Source of the DNA: Udeniomyces pyricola
Lineage: Eukaryota > Basidiomycota > Tremellomycetes > Cystofilobasidiales > Mrakiaceae
NCBI GenBank assembly: GCA_039545295.1
Contig: BCIK01000001.1
Span: 682,001 to 746,000, forward strand
DNA length: 64,000 nucleotides
Direction: 5' to 3'
The notes under the pieces were generated by a model. That model made no database searches and was not told the DNA's origin. It saw only the letters and a list, made by a program, of their open reading frames with translations. Made by a program: the position numbers and the translations under genes. How positions within the stretch are numbered: the first letter of the stretch is position 1; every line of letters starts with the position of its first letter. Below are positions 26,799-39,000 of this stretch, piece by piece.

Positions 26799-28684
26799 TT
26801 AATATTCTGTTTGACCAAGAAAAACAACAAGAAAAATAAAAGAAAGAGAAAAAAAAGGGAGAGAGAGAGAAGGGGAACAAAGTAATTTGAGAGGAGTTGG
26901 AATTGGGTTAGCCATTTAGATACGGAGTCCGGTGCCAAGGTGGTGGAGGAAGGGGAAGGGGGAGGGGGGGGGGGGAGCAGAGAATAGGTGGGAGGTGAAC
27001 GTACTGTATCGCGTCGAGTAATCTTTCAGGATGCGAGGTTGGGTTGAGTAGAGATGGAAGAGCAAGACAGATGACGAGCCGAGTTCAAAAGGAAGGAGAA
27101 GGGGAATAAACAGTCAGTTTGATAGACAGGCACACTAAAATTATCTCGAGACCAATCGGGCACCGTATAGGTGACTTCCCAGCTCAAAAGAAGAAGGAAA
27201 GCCGAATTCCCTCATTCGGATCAAAGAGGAGAACGGTCTCCAGTGAATCAGGAAAAACAAGGCAGGAGGGACCACGAAAAAGAGGCAGGAAAAAAGAAAG
27301 AAAAGAAGAGAACGGAAAGTCGAATCGTGTCCTTTACCTTTCGGAGCGACAACGAGACCTCGACCCTTGGAGGCCCCTCGATAAACCGTCTCGATGATGT
27401 CGATCATCTCTTGCTTATCAGTCATGGCCCAGTTGCTTGAGTGACAGCCAAAAGAGAAAATCCAAGTGATAAGTAGAAAGGGCCGAACGAGAGAGTAGGG
27501 ATGAAGACGGGGTGGGGAAAGGAGATTATGTGTAGTTTGGTTTGAAAGTGGCCAGAGCGTCAGCTTTTTGGGAACATGGAGTGACACGGATGTGGCTAGA
27601 GAAGGAGGGGAGAATAGAGGAGGGAAGAATAAAGGGGTGGTGGTGGAGGGGTGACTGAAAATCAAAACAACGAACATTTTGTTGTTGTTACCTGTACTAA
27701 GATCGATCATGATGTGCTTGTTTCTAACAGCATCAACATACATACCGAGGATTGGTCATACAAGTCGGGTTGAATATGCATCAGTACCTCAAAAGATAAC
27801 AAGAGGGAAAAGGAGAAGCGTAGGTCGGATGATGATGACGTTAATCCCTTCGACGCGTCGCGCTCACCTGTAAAAGAACATGGTCGTGCATGGGTCGTAG
27901 ACTTTTTTTTGGAGTAAACAAACGAAGATATTAGTCTTTCCGCTTGAATTGGTTTGTGAAGCGAATAGTACTTGGACGGGAACTCGAAAAAGGAACCATG
28001 AACGCACTCTCGTACATCTGCCATACATCCTCGGCCAAACAAAAGGGGGCGTCAGTTAGTCATCAAGAGGCCATCCATTCCTTGGTGGCCATATTCAGAC
28101 CTTCTCCCTTGTGCCTCACTCGACCAGCCGAGCAGTGCTTAGCTATCTGCATCAGGCTCTCGAGCTGTTATGGGAAGCAGCCTGCCACTATCATCCGGTC
28201 GGACAAACGAACGCACCTTGTTGAAGTCGGGCACTTTGGTGATGTCAACGAGGTAGATGACGGCAAAGTTCTGAACCTTTTCTTGGACGGAATACAGGGT
28301 CTCATCCATCTTCATGCATGTTGGGTCCCAATCGTTGCCTGATGGATGATGCGGAACACGAGCCGGGGAGAATGATCAGAAAGGTGGAGCGAGGAAGGGA
28401 TTGATTGGCATCTCGTCGGAGGATGCAGGTGGAAGAAGCGACAGAAGAACAAGTGATGATCTATCAAGATTGAGAGCTTACCGAAGCGGAGAATGACGAC
28501 TCGGTCTTCTTCGGAGAGGATAGCCTGGTCGACGTGCCTGACATGTTGAATGCCGATTGGTCGGGCGAGAGCGAGAGAAGAAGAGAGGTGAGTCTAGGGT
28601 TGCTAGTAGGGTGGTAGCGAGGGAGGAATCCGATGAGAGATGGACTGACCAGGCACTTGGGAGATGGGTCATAAAGTAGGACAT
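26799..28684 (-). CDS. DIM1: U5 snRNP thioredoxin-fold protein Dim1 (TXNL4A/Dib1)
   Basis: Dim1 is a core U5 and U4/U6.U5 tri-snRNP protein needed for pre-mRNA splicing. Nine exons were needed, right to left: 28684-28650, 28537-28482, 28338-28217, 28017-28008, 27901-27868, 27723-27676, 27435-27338, 27022-27005 and 26806-26799. They sum to exactly 142 residues, the length of human TXNL4A. Diagnostic blocks are VDQAILSEEDRVVILRFG, DWDPTCMKMDETLYS, FAVIYLVDITKVPDFNK, YDPCTTMFFYRNKHIMIDL, GNNNKINWAMTDKQEMIDII and the C-terminal DYSTRYKY. Three exons are only 10,  18 and 8 nt. The last encodes the end of a Lys codon, Tyr and the stop. The last intron contains a 15-20 nt poly-C run on the coding strand. 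The one deviation is MYEIYDP where most homologues have MYELYDP. Confidence 0.95.
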
Positions 28685-28979
28685 GATGAGGCGAGGATTG
28701 TTGGGATGTATGTATGGAGTGTGCTGTGTATGCTATGGATGGTATGGAATATGCTAGATGGGGGGTCAAAGGGCAGTCAGTCAGTCCAATACACGTTCAA
28801 GAAACACGTCCAAATGACGATCGAAGCCATGCATGCGCGAACTGCTCCGAGTAATAATCATCAACCAAGTACGCGTGGCAGGGATCACTCAGTATTCAGT
28901 ACTCAGTACTCACTACTCACTACTCAATCATCTGCTGCATCGACCCCATACTACTCCCAACTAGCCACCTGCCCTCGTC
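28685..28979. promoter_or_regulatory. Bidirectional promoter region DIM1 / THG1
   Basis: Only 295 bp separate the two start codons. Between about 28890 and 28930 lies a run of imperfect direct repeats based on CAGTACTC and CACTACTC. No TATA box is obvious. Confidence 0.55.
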
Positions 28980-30498
28980 ATGTCAGGTTCAAAGTACGAG
29001 TACGTTCGCACGTACGAGAAACCAGACGGCCTTCTCCCAAACACTCATCTCGTCCTTCGCATCGATGGTCACGCCTTTCACAAGTCAGTCTGTCAGTTCG
29101 ACGATTTCTTCCTCTCTTTCTTGGACGCGACGACACATGACGCTTGCTGACCTTTGCCTTTGCCTTTGGCCTCCCCCTCCGTCCTCTCCTCTCTTCTCCC
29201 CTCTTGCTTCTTCTCATTCATGCTCCATCCTGGGCACCAACACATGTCCCTTGCTCTTTGTCTCTCAGATTCTCTGACCTTCACCAGTTCAAGAAGCCAA
29301 ACGACCTTCGAGCGCTCGAGCTAGCTGACAGAGCGGCCCAGGCCGTCATGGACGAGTACCCGGATGTCATCCTAGGCTTTGGGGAATCGGATGAGTACAG
29401 GTCAGTCCAGAGTTACATTCAAGTATTTCATCTCTACCTCTTGTCCGCAATACCTGTCTTCTGTTCTCCGTGCTTAATCATATCTCCCCCTCGTCCCTCT
29501 TCGTTCAAGCTTCCTCATCCGCCGATCCTCGAACCTATACAATCGACGCGAGTCCAAGATAGTTTCGCTCCTCGTCTCTCTCTTTACCTCAGCCTACGTC
29601 TATCATTGGCCGACGTACTTTCCACCAACACCCCTGGACGGATCTGAACCGACAAAATTGCTATACCCACCGACGTTTGATGGTCGGATCGTCTGTTATC
29701 CGAGCGAAAAGGAAGTTAGGGATTACTTTGCTTGGCGACAAGTCGACAGTACGCAACCTTTCTCCCGTTGTCCCTTGTGGACCCCTGAAACCCACGATGA
29801 GCTTTTTGAAGACAATCTACTCAACGGGAAACAACAAAAACTGACCTCGTTGGTTTCGGATATCCTTTTTTTTTCCCGATTTGGAACAATCTTTTCTCCA
29901 ACCAAGCACACATAAATAACCTTTACAACACTACTTTCTGGTCACTTGTCCAGCTCTCGGACCCTCCACTCACGACCACGCAAGCTCACGAAGTCCTCAA
30001 GGGGACATTTTCCAAAGACAAGAACGAAATTCTCTTCTCGAGATTTGGGATCAACTATTCCAAACTCGATGAACGGTATAGAAAAGGCAGCATTCTCGTT
30101 CGCGATGTGAGTTTGCGTTCCCCTTGGGTGATTGGCTTTGGACGTTGTCATGTTCGTGGATGAGCTTTACAAAAAAAAAAATCAAAAAAAAATTGAGCTG
30201 ACATGTTCGTACACGGATGACTTTCTCTTGACAGGAGCTACCGCTAGAAATGAACGATCTCCACCTGGATGCTGACCAGACGGATCCTTCCACCTCGACA
30301 GCGACCTCTTCTTCAACGGACGCGCCTTTGCCGACCGATGGTTCAAATCCGCTCTATGGCAAAGTGAAAGGCTCCAAGAAGAAAGTCGCCAGGTCGGACC
30401 AGGTCGTTCAGGATGGGACCCGAGGGAAAGTAACGGTGGTGCACGTGGATCTCATCAAGGATACGTTTTGGAAGGAGCGGCCCTGGCTACTACTTTAG
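28980..30498 (+). CDS. THG1: tRNA-His guanylyltransferase
   Basis: Thg1 adds the extra 5' guanosine (G-1) to tRNA-His, an essential identity element, by 3'-5' polymerisation. Five exons (28980-29083, 29269-29400, 29510-29748, 29907-30106, 30235-30498) give 312 residues. The palm-domain metal-binding motifs are present: [11 protein letters not shown] with the first Asp, and [12 protein letters not shown] with the Ser-Asp-Glu. The family signature [11 protein letters not shown] is assembled across an intron, followed by [15 protein letters not shown] and YRKGS. Two short inserts are Ser/Thr-rich. The C-terminus ends [13 protein letters not shown], as in other fungal Thg1 proteins. Confidence 0.96.
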
Positions 30499-30793
30499 GG
30501 GGTCCTGGATGATGATAAATGCAATGTAGACAGTGCCGAACAAGAGTGCAGTAAGGAGTTCCAAGGTAATGATGCAAGTGATGAAAGATTGGATGGAGAA
30601 ATGATGAAAGATTACGCGAGTACGACGTGAGTCTGAAAACGTAACTAACTTGTCCGTTGGTTCACTACAAACGTTCTGAGTACTGACTAACTTGGCGACT
30701 GCGAACTCGATCGAGGGCCTCACTCACATTCCACCACCCGGATTCTTCGTCTCTCCCTATACCCTTACCTCTCGCTTCTACATTCAACCCAGC
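30499..30793. other. Short spacer THG1 to COX11
   Basis: This tandem spacer serves as the THG1 3' end and the COX11 promoter. I see no distinct element. Confidence 0.5.
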
Positions 30794-32703
30794 ATGCCCA
30801 ATCCAATACTAAGATCGTGTCTCGTGAGCTCCCCTGTCTAACACTTCGACAAACTTGCGACTTGTCGCATCTGCGAGCTGACGCATGCTCCGACCCGATT
30901 TCCGTCGGGCTCGACCTGTTCTCAGCGTCAACTTCCGTCGGCAACCCCGTTGTCTTCCTCTAGCTGCGTCCCGAACCCGACGTCTCGCCTCTTCACTTCC
31001 CCATGTTCTTCACCTAGATCCGCACTCAACCAATCGATACCAGCACGGTCCTCATCCATCTCTCCACACACTAGACGCTCAGCTTCCTCGACACCACCTC
31101 AATCCACCGCCTCCTCGTCGTCTTCTGCTCCTTCTGCGTCGTCGATTCCGCGACAAGCCAACCCATGGACGCTGCGGCCCGGTCAAGATCCGAGAGAACA
31201 TGAGGCTCAGCTGAGAGACCTCCAGACTCATCTCAACAAGAAGCTGTATCGATCGAGACAGAGACAAATCTCGACGATTGGAATGTATGCGGCAGCAGCC
31301 GTGAGTTCTTTGGCCTTCTCTTCGCCTTACTCCCCCTGCATTACCCAAATCAATCTGCCCGCCTCACTTATGATCCCACCATGTCGTCACTACATCAGAC
31401 AAGAGAAAGAGAGGCGTTCCGACGAGTAGTTTTCGAGGACCCATCGCTGATAACACTTCCTTCTCTCATCTTTCCCCTTACTCTGTGACTTGTATCCAAC
31501 GGTTCCCTCATATCCTACTCCCGCTACCCCTTCTGCTTCCCCTGCTCTTCAGGTTGTTTTCATGGCTGGAGCTTCCTATGCTGCCGTGCCAATCTATCGA
31601 GCCTTCTGTGGCGCGACTGGCTTCGGCGGAATCCCGACGACGAACCGATCTCGGATGGGTGCCGATCGACTCGTTCCGACGTCTTCCGAACGTCGTATCA
31701 CCGTTCGGTTCAACGCGTCCAAATCGGATATCCTCCCATGGACGTTTAAACCGGCTCAAACAGAGGTCACTGTTCGACCAGGCGAGACGGCCCTGGCGTT
31801 CTACACTGCGCAGAACAATGCTGATCAGGACGTCATCGGCATCTCGACTTACAACGTAAGTTTGGTCCTCAGCCAAGGATACCCCTCTGACCTCTATAAA
31901 TCGCTTACATAAGAAGGATGAGATGCTGATTTAACGTGTGTGGATTTGGTTGGACAGGTCACTCCCGGCAAGGTTCGTCGTTCCCTCCACATGGTACCCT
32001 CTGGTTCACGCCGTCGTGCCATTCTCCCTTTCTTGGCTAAACATCTTTCTACCCTCTATTCTACTCTACCTCAATATTCCTTTGCCCTGACTCTGTCCGG
32101 CTACAGATTGCGCCCTACTTTGCGAAAGTCGAATGCTTCTGTTTCGAGGAGCAAAAGATCCTCGCCGGAGAAGAGGTCGATCTTCCTGTCTTCTTCTTCA
32201 TCGATCGAGACATCCTCGAGTACGTTGGATGGTGTTTTCTTCTCGTGGCTCGATTGGGCGCGGTGATTTTTATTTTATTTTGATAATTCAGAGAGTAAGG
32301 AGCTGAAGGAATGTTCGCTCTTTCTTTGGCTTCTTCCAGGGATCCCAAGATGGATGATGTGGAAGACGTTGTTCTGAACTACACTTTCTTCAAGTACGTA
32401 GCTCTCCTACTTCCTCCTTCTTTAAATGCCTCACTTTCGAGAATGGAAACTTAAATTCCCTTCTGCTCCTTTTTTTCTATTCTTCACTTCATCGTTCTTT
32501 TCTTTTGTCTTTTTTTTTCCTTCGTGTTCATTTCCTGATTATTCTCTCACGTTTCCAGGGCCCGTCGGAACCAAAAAGGTCATTCCGTCCCGGACGCACC
32601 TCAAGCGATGGTCGAGAAGGCTTCCGGCTTCGAGGACATCGTTCTGGCGAACCCGGAGTTGCCGGGAGGACAAGGCGATTGGGCTCAAGTGGGCGCCAAG
32701 TAG
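30794..32703 (+). CDS. COX11: Cytochrome c oxidase copper chaperone Cox11
   Basis: Cox11 is a mitochondrial inner-membrane protein that delivers copper to the CuB site of Cox1. Seven exons (30794-30823, 30878-31300, 31553-31855, 31958-31972, 32107-32219, 32340-32393, 32559-32703) give 360 residues. A Ser/Arg-rich presequence of about 110 residues is followed by a helix with one membrane span (MYAAAAVVFMAGASYAAVP), then YRAFCGATGFGG. The copper-binding CFCFEEQ motif with both Cys is intact, as are PYFAKVECF and PVFFFIDRD. Exon 4 is only 15 nt and encodes VTPGK. The start is the least certain part. ATG 30794 with a 54-nt intron keeps the frame, whereas ATG 30885 gives an Arg-rich peptide in another frame. 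Confidence 0.93.
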
Positions 32704-33074
32704 GAAGACGTAACAGGCAGGAGAGAAAGGGAGGATGCAAAGAGAAGGAGAACGATCAAATTCCATGCGATTGGGGGTATATTACAACGGGGTTTGGTCA
32801 CTTTGTTATCGTTTGGGTTGAGAGCAAGACGGATGGAGAGAAGAGGAGCAATGGACTGATGTAGAGGACCAAGGGGACAAATATGCAACAATAGAAAGTG
32901 AAAGGGAACGATACAAGAAAAAAAAAACAAGGGCAAGAGAACAAACAAACACACACACACACACACACATCACACACGCACATACAAACGATCAAAAGAG
33001 CACTTTGACTCAACCAGACTTGATCTCCTTCGTCGATCTCACGCGCATACACACACACACCCGTTCTCTCACTT
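32704..33074. other. Convergent intergenic region COX11/CIN1
   Basis: A 371-bp spacer with a CA dinucleotide run (about 32947-32979) near the 3' end of CIN1. No gene is seen. Confidence 0.6.
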
Positions 33075-36000
33075 TTAATTCCTCCTTTCCGCCTCCAAAC
33101 ACTCCCTCCTCGCTTTCTCAATGTCCAGCATCCAGCCCTTCATCTCCTGGAGACTCCCCGCGCGAAGCGTGATGGCGTCGCCCCGGAACCTGGGCACGAT
33201 CTGAAAGCTCGGCGACGACGCCGACGCATGTCGGGTTTCGCGAAGGTGGATCTCGTTCAGCGGGAGCGGCATCCGATGGAGCGTACCTATGGGGTCGATT
33301 AGGACCTGTGTACATGGATTAAGAATGAGGGGAGGAGAGGGGGTGGGGGGAGGGGGTAGGAAGCAGGAGCCAGGGGGGTTTCACGTGAACGAGGAAAAAA
33401 AAAAACAATCAACCGATATCTTAGCATTGGTCTCTAGGTGAAAGCATCAACCAAGACGACAAGAACCAGATATCAAAGAAGCACAAGGAGAAAAAGAAGG
33501 AACGTCTAGATTCCAGTCGTATAGTCAAAAAAGGGGGGGGGGGGAAGGGGAGGTTAACAAAGGGTTTTAACACGTACGATCAAGTCATTCGTCAAAACGA
33601 GTCTCAACTGCTTCTTTCCTTTCTGCCTCAAGAGTACGCCCTCTCGGATCAGTTTCCTCGGTCCATGCCTCGAGGCCGTCAGATCGAGCCTGCCTTCGCC
33701 AATGACGAGCTCTTCCGAGAGCTCGGCCAAGCGCTCTTGACCTTCCCGGTCGTGGATGGATTGGTTGATGCGCGTAAGGACAGTCTCGGCTTGGAGGATG
33801 GCGTACTCGAGTTTCGGCAGGTCCGTACTCTCAGGCTCAGTGTAGTGAAGGATTTGCTTGAGTAACCTATGCGACAGGAAGCGTGGACGAGAATAGATGT
33901 GAGGATGGTTAGAAAGCGAAGTGATGAGTTCAGGTGGGTTGAGAAAATAGGACAACGGGCAGGATGGAAATCCATATGAGTCAGAATCCGTATAAAATCC
34001 CGTGGCATTGGAGCTTCAACACAGAGACAAACGAACGCAAGCGAGTACCCGTCAGCGGGAGACTTACATGGGATACCGCGTGATGCGTTGCATAGGCAAG
34101 AGGAGGAACGCAGACAGGTCGAGACTTCTCGTTCGAGGGTCCTCTCGCAGAGCCGTGAGTCGCGCAGAGAGTACTGCATCCTTCTCTCTGAGTGATTGCA
34201 GAACCGAGAGAGCGGGACCTTGGTACGAGCAATAAGGCACAAAGACGTCGACCGACGGCATGCGACTAGTCGAAAGTCAGTCACAAAACGGGCAAAAAAA
34301 AAACGTAGGTAGATCGTGGTTCAGCTAGAGCTCAAGATCCAATCGAGGATAACAGATAGAGAGAGAGAGGAAGATGAAAGGGAAACTGTTATTCACTGGG
34401 CAAGGATGTCTGCGAGCGAGTTTATGTAGAGACGGGAGGCTTTCTGTCGTTCTTCCAGCTCGGATAGAAAGATAGTTGAGGTGACGAGGATATCTTCGAC
34501 GTTGGAAAAGATGACGGTGAGTTCTTTCTCGTTGAGAATGGACATGAGAGAACCGTAAAAGACCTGTCGTCCAAGCCAAAATTCGAATCGAGGCCAGGGG
34601 GGTCAGAACAACAAGGCTTAGAACAGGTCAGGGCCACACCAGATCAGATTGAAAAGACTGACTTCGACAAGCATCTGGCAATCTCGAACAAAGGTTGATT
34701 CGGTACTGATAAACTCAAACATGGCCTCTTGACGTTTTCGCTCCGTGTCGGAGATGGATTGAAGGATGCCTTCATCAGCGACGAGACTAGACCAGTTCTA
34801 CATAAACCCAAACAACCATCACCGGGTTCAGCTGCGTTCTAACACTGGAACAAGGACTCGACTTGGACCCAAATGAGCAACGAACGTTGGTAATGACAGG
34901 CGTCGAGGTTCGGTTGATAGTTGAAGAACTCGTCGATGTGGAAATGGGCGTGCTGATGATGATGGACGAGGGGCGTCTACCTGAAGATTCGGCTGTGCCA
35001 GCATTGCTACCGCTCGTCTTGATTCGATTCATGAGAGACGAAATTCCTGAGGTGAGCAGTCCAGGAGTCGTCGGAGTGGGTGGGAGAACAGGTGCCGGAG
35101 GAGGTGAGGGTGAAATCTTGAATTGAGTAGGAATAGGGGGTGGTTGCGAACGCTGCTGTTCGAGAAATGCCACGTAGCGATCGTAGGCGTCTTGCGTTTG
35201 CGTGACGGGCGATGGGGATCGAGGAACAAGAGGTGGAGAAGGGGATTCCTGACCACCCGGGATCAAAGGCAGCGGTCGATCAGAACGCTTCACATCGCTG
35301 AGATTAGGGTCAGTGAACGAGACGATCGACTGGGGTCGCCGTTTCGGGACAGAAGGCGCGAGACGGCGCTCCTGTCGACGAGCTGAACCCTCGGCGTCCA
35401 CCTTGATCTTCAGTCCAGCAGCTTCAAAGACGCGCAGACGTTCAGCTTCTCGTCGCTGCTTCGATTCTTCATCCTCCTCATCTGGCTCATCGTCCGAATC
35501 CGAGTCTTCATCAGCGTCGCTTCGAGCAGAATTGGTTCGACTGAAAGACGGAGAGACAGGAATCGAGAGCTGGCTTGCAAACGACGACCGACTGGTGTGG
35601 CGAGGACGTGGCGGTGGTGGGGCTCGGCGAGTAAAGCTTGATTGCTCGGCAGTAGGCAAGTTGGTAGGCGACAAGAGTGTCTGCTCTTGAGCCTCGAGCC
35701 GCGACACTGCGACCGTTTCGTGATCTACTGGAGGCAGCACAGGAGGAACTGTTGTTGGCGACACGGGTGAGAACACTCTTGCGGATTCGACGACTGGCGT
35801 TGGCGCAACGTTAGCAATGGAAGGCGGCGACGGTGGCGAGCGAAGCTCAACCTGCCGAGTCAAACTTTGTGTCTCTGAGAGCAGCAATAACATTGATATC
35901 GTGCGAACAAAAGAAAGAGAGAGAAGTAGGAGCGAGGGAGAGAACTTCAGCCTGCGAACACAAACCGACAGAAAGGGCGTAAACGATGGAACGAAGCAGC

Positions 36001-39000
36001 GATATGACAGACGAGATCGAAAGAGGGAGAATAGAAAGAAATTCTCACCTTCAAGGTAAGTAGCCGGAACAAGGAAGACGACGCCGTCTCGAACAGCCTT
36101 CCACCACGACTCGTCGGAACGGTCAACAATGGTAATGACATCGCCTTCGAGGAAAGGTAGCTCTTCGTCAGTCGTGCCGGTGTACGAGTACAGGGCCTTG
36201 GCTTGTGTGACTGTTGAAGAACGATAATGAAGGGAATAACACGAAGAAAGTCACAAGGAACCGAGTGAATCCGTCAGTGGTCAGGAACGATGTAGACGCA
36301 ATCACTAAACAGAGCCATAAGTAAACCCACTGTCGGTGACCTCGACCACATAGTCTTTCGGGAACCATCCAGTCTTTCGGTCTCGGATGAGAGTGCCATA
36401 ATACCAAGGGCTGGCCGTATCGGTTGCGGGGTGGGCATCGATCATGACGTTTTCCCCGAACTCTGCAGAGCGAAACCGGCAGGCACAAAAGGTCAGTCTC
36501 GATTTCACATTTGGCTGTCGTCATAATCAAATGGAGAGGTACTGACCGAGATCCTCGGGACGTTGAGCATCGTAGCTGTAGATCGTTCGGACTTTGATGC
36601 TGATCGAAAGGTCAACGCCGGCGAGCGGGTCGACTGGCTGAAGATCGGCTTCTCCACTCGCGGCGGGTGGGATGACGTCCTCGTCCTCCTCGGCTTGTGA
36701 TGGGAGAGTAGTGGGCTCCGATGCTCCCTGAGGAACGCCTCCATTGGCAGCGAGGCCCTGATACCAGTCGACGGACTGTCGATTGTCGTTCTTCGCATTC
36801 GATGATTGGGATTCAAGCTCAGGTGACGCGGCTGGGGGAGGTGAGATGGCTCGAGGAACGTCGGAGATGTGTGCAGGCGGAGCTGCGTCCCCGATGACCG
36901 ATCCCGCAAATGCCGGCCCAGACTTGTCCTTGGTGACAGCTTTCTTGAGCTTCGCACCGCCCTGGATGGCAGCAAAGAGTCCTCCTCGAGCAGCAGGTTC
37001 AGCCGACCCACCGCCAAGGGCGGCAAGCATGGGGTTCTTGGGCGGAGCAGTAGCAGAGGCAGCGGATGAGGACTCGGGAGCAGGCGAGGAAGACGAGGAA
37101 GGGGGAATGATGCCTCCAAAGAGGGCCTTGGCAAGCTCAGCCTTCCTTCGCTTAGCAGTGTCGTAGTCGTCGTCGCTATCGGAGTCGTTGTCCTTCTCGG
37201 CAATAACGTCCCAGTCGTCCTCATCGGGGGGTGGCACGTACGCCGACTTCTTGACCGCAACCGGGGCAGTGATGGGTGGAGAGCGAACAACCGGAGCCGA
37301 AGCAGCTGCAGAAGGTTGGGGAGCGGTGGAAGCGTCGTTATTCTTGAAGAAAGGGTTCGATTTACCTGTCGGAGCAGCCGGCGAGGTGGTAGCAGAGGTC
37401 GCTTGTGCGACCCCAGCTCCAAGTCGATGGAATGGATTATGGGAACCGGTTGAGACGGGAGCAGGACGCGAGGCTTCGGGCTGAGGTTCGAGGGCAGGCG
37501 CCGAGATGGAGGCTGGAGGGGATGACGGGGTAGGGTCAGGAGCAGCCGCCTTTGCAGCCGACTTGTTGGCGAAAGCGGATTGACGGGCATTGAATTGCTC
37601 TTCGGCAAGTCGTTCCTCCTCCTCCTGTCGCTCAATCTCCTTCATTCGAGCAGCACGATCGGCAGCAGCTTTCTTGAGCCTCTCCTGTCTCTCTCGGAGG
37701 GCTTGTTCCTCCGGATCTTCTTCGACCTCAACCGCTTGGGGAGGTGGCGGCGCCGGAGCAGCGGCGGGAGCCTTAGGGGTTGGCGTAGGAGCAGGCTTCT
37801 TCATCGCTGATCGAGGAGCGGGAGGAGGGGGCGGACCCTTGAGCTTGGCGGGAGATGGGGCGGAGGCGGGAGCCGGAGCAGCTGCTTTGGCTGGTTCACC
37901 TCGCTCAGCCCGTTGAGCCTCGAGTCGGGCCTGTCTCTGACTCTCTCTGTCCGCTCGCTCCGCCTCAGCCTTCTTGCTTTGTTCTTCGGCCTCCTTTTTC
38001 TCCCTTTCCAAGCGCTCCTCGACACTTTTGTCTACGGTGGTTTCAGTCGGGGCGGGAGCGAGACCGAGCGCGCGCATGCGGTCTTGGACTTTTTGCTCAG
38101 CGAGGCGTCGACGTTCGGCCGCTCTTTGTTCAGGCGTAAGCGCTTGGGCAGCGGACACAGCCGGAGCAGCAGGAGCAGCAACGGATGGGGGAGCAGCAAG
38201 AGAGTGTGAAGGCACGTCGGGCTTAGGGGGCGGCGATCGAGTGGAACGGTCGTAGGAAGAGCGGCGATAGTCTCGGTCATCATGGCGGTCCCTCGAGCGG
38301 TCGCGACGGTCCCTGTCTCGATCCCGGTTCCGGTCACTCGAATGATCTCGGTCTCTTGAGCGGTCTCGGTCGAACGTGCCCTTGAGGTAGCCCTTGTCAG
38401 AGTCACGCCCGTATCGGTCGTCGTCGTCGCCATCGTCAGCGTAACGTCCGCCATATCGGTTATTCTTCCTGTCTCGGGCTCGAACACCCTCGCGCTCCTC
38501 GCGTCGCTTCCTTTCGTCGCGCTCTTCAATCTTCTTCTCGACCTCGGGCAGCTTCTCGTGCGCGAGGTAAAGCAACTCCCGCTCAAGCTTTCGTCGCTGT
38601 TCATCCTTCTCCGAGCTTCGGCGACCTTTGGAGATGTAGTCGATGTCTTCGTTGATGCGTTTGACACGGTATCGCAGATCCTCCATCTCCCGCTCGAGGC
38701 GCTCGTCCTCCTCATCTTTGGCCTCGCTCTCAGCAGCAGTTCTGTCGAGCATTGAAGAGGTGTTTTGGAGCTGACGCTTGATGTCAGACAGGTCGTCAGC
38801 CGCAGACTCGTTGCCTGTTCGGACCGAAGATCGGTCGAGGTGACGACTCGAGCTCTTGTACGCCTTGACGCCGCGGTCCTCGTCGTGCTTGTAAACGGTG
38901 CCATCTTTTCGGCTCGCGGGCGCGGGACTGCTGTTGAAGCTTCGAGTTTTGCCGTATCCTTGGGGGGCGATCTCGTCGCCGTACGTCGAGCGAACGTTGG

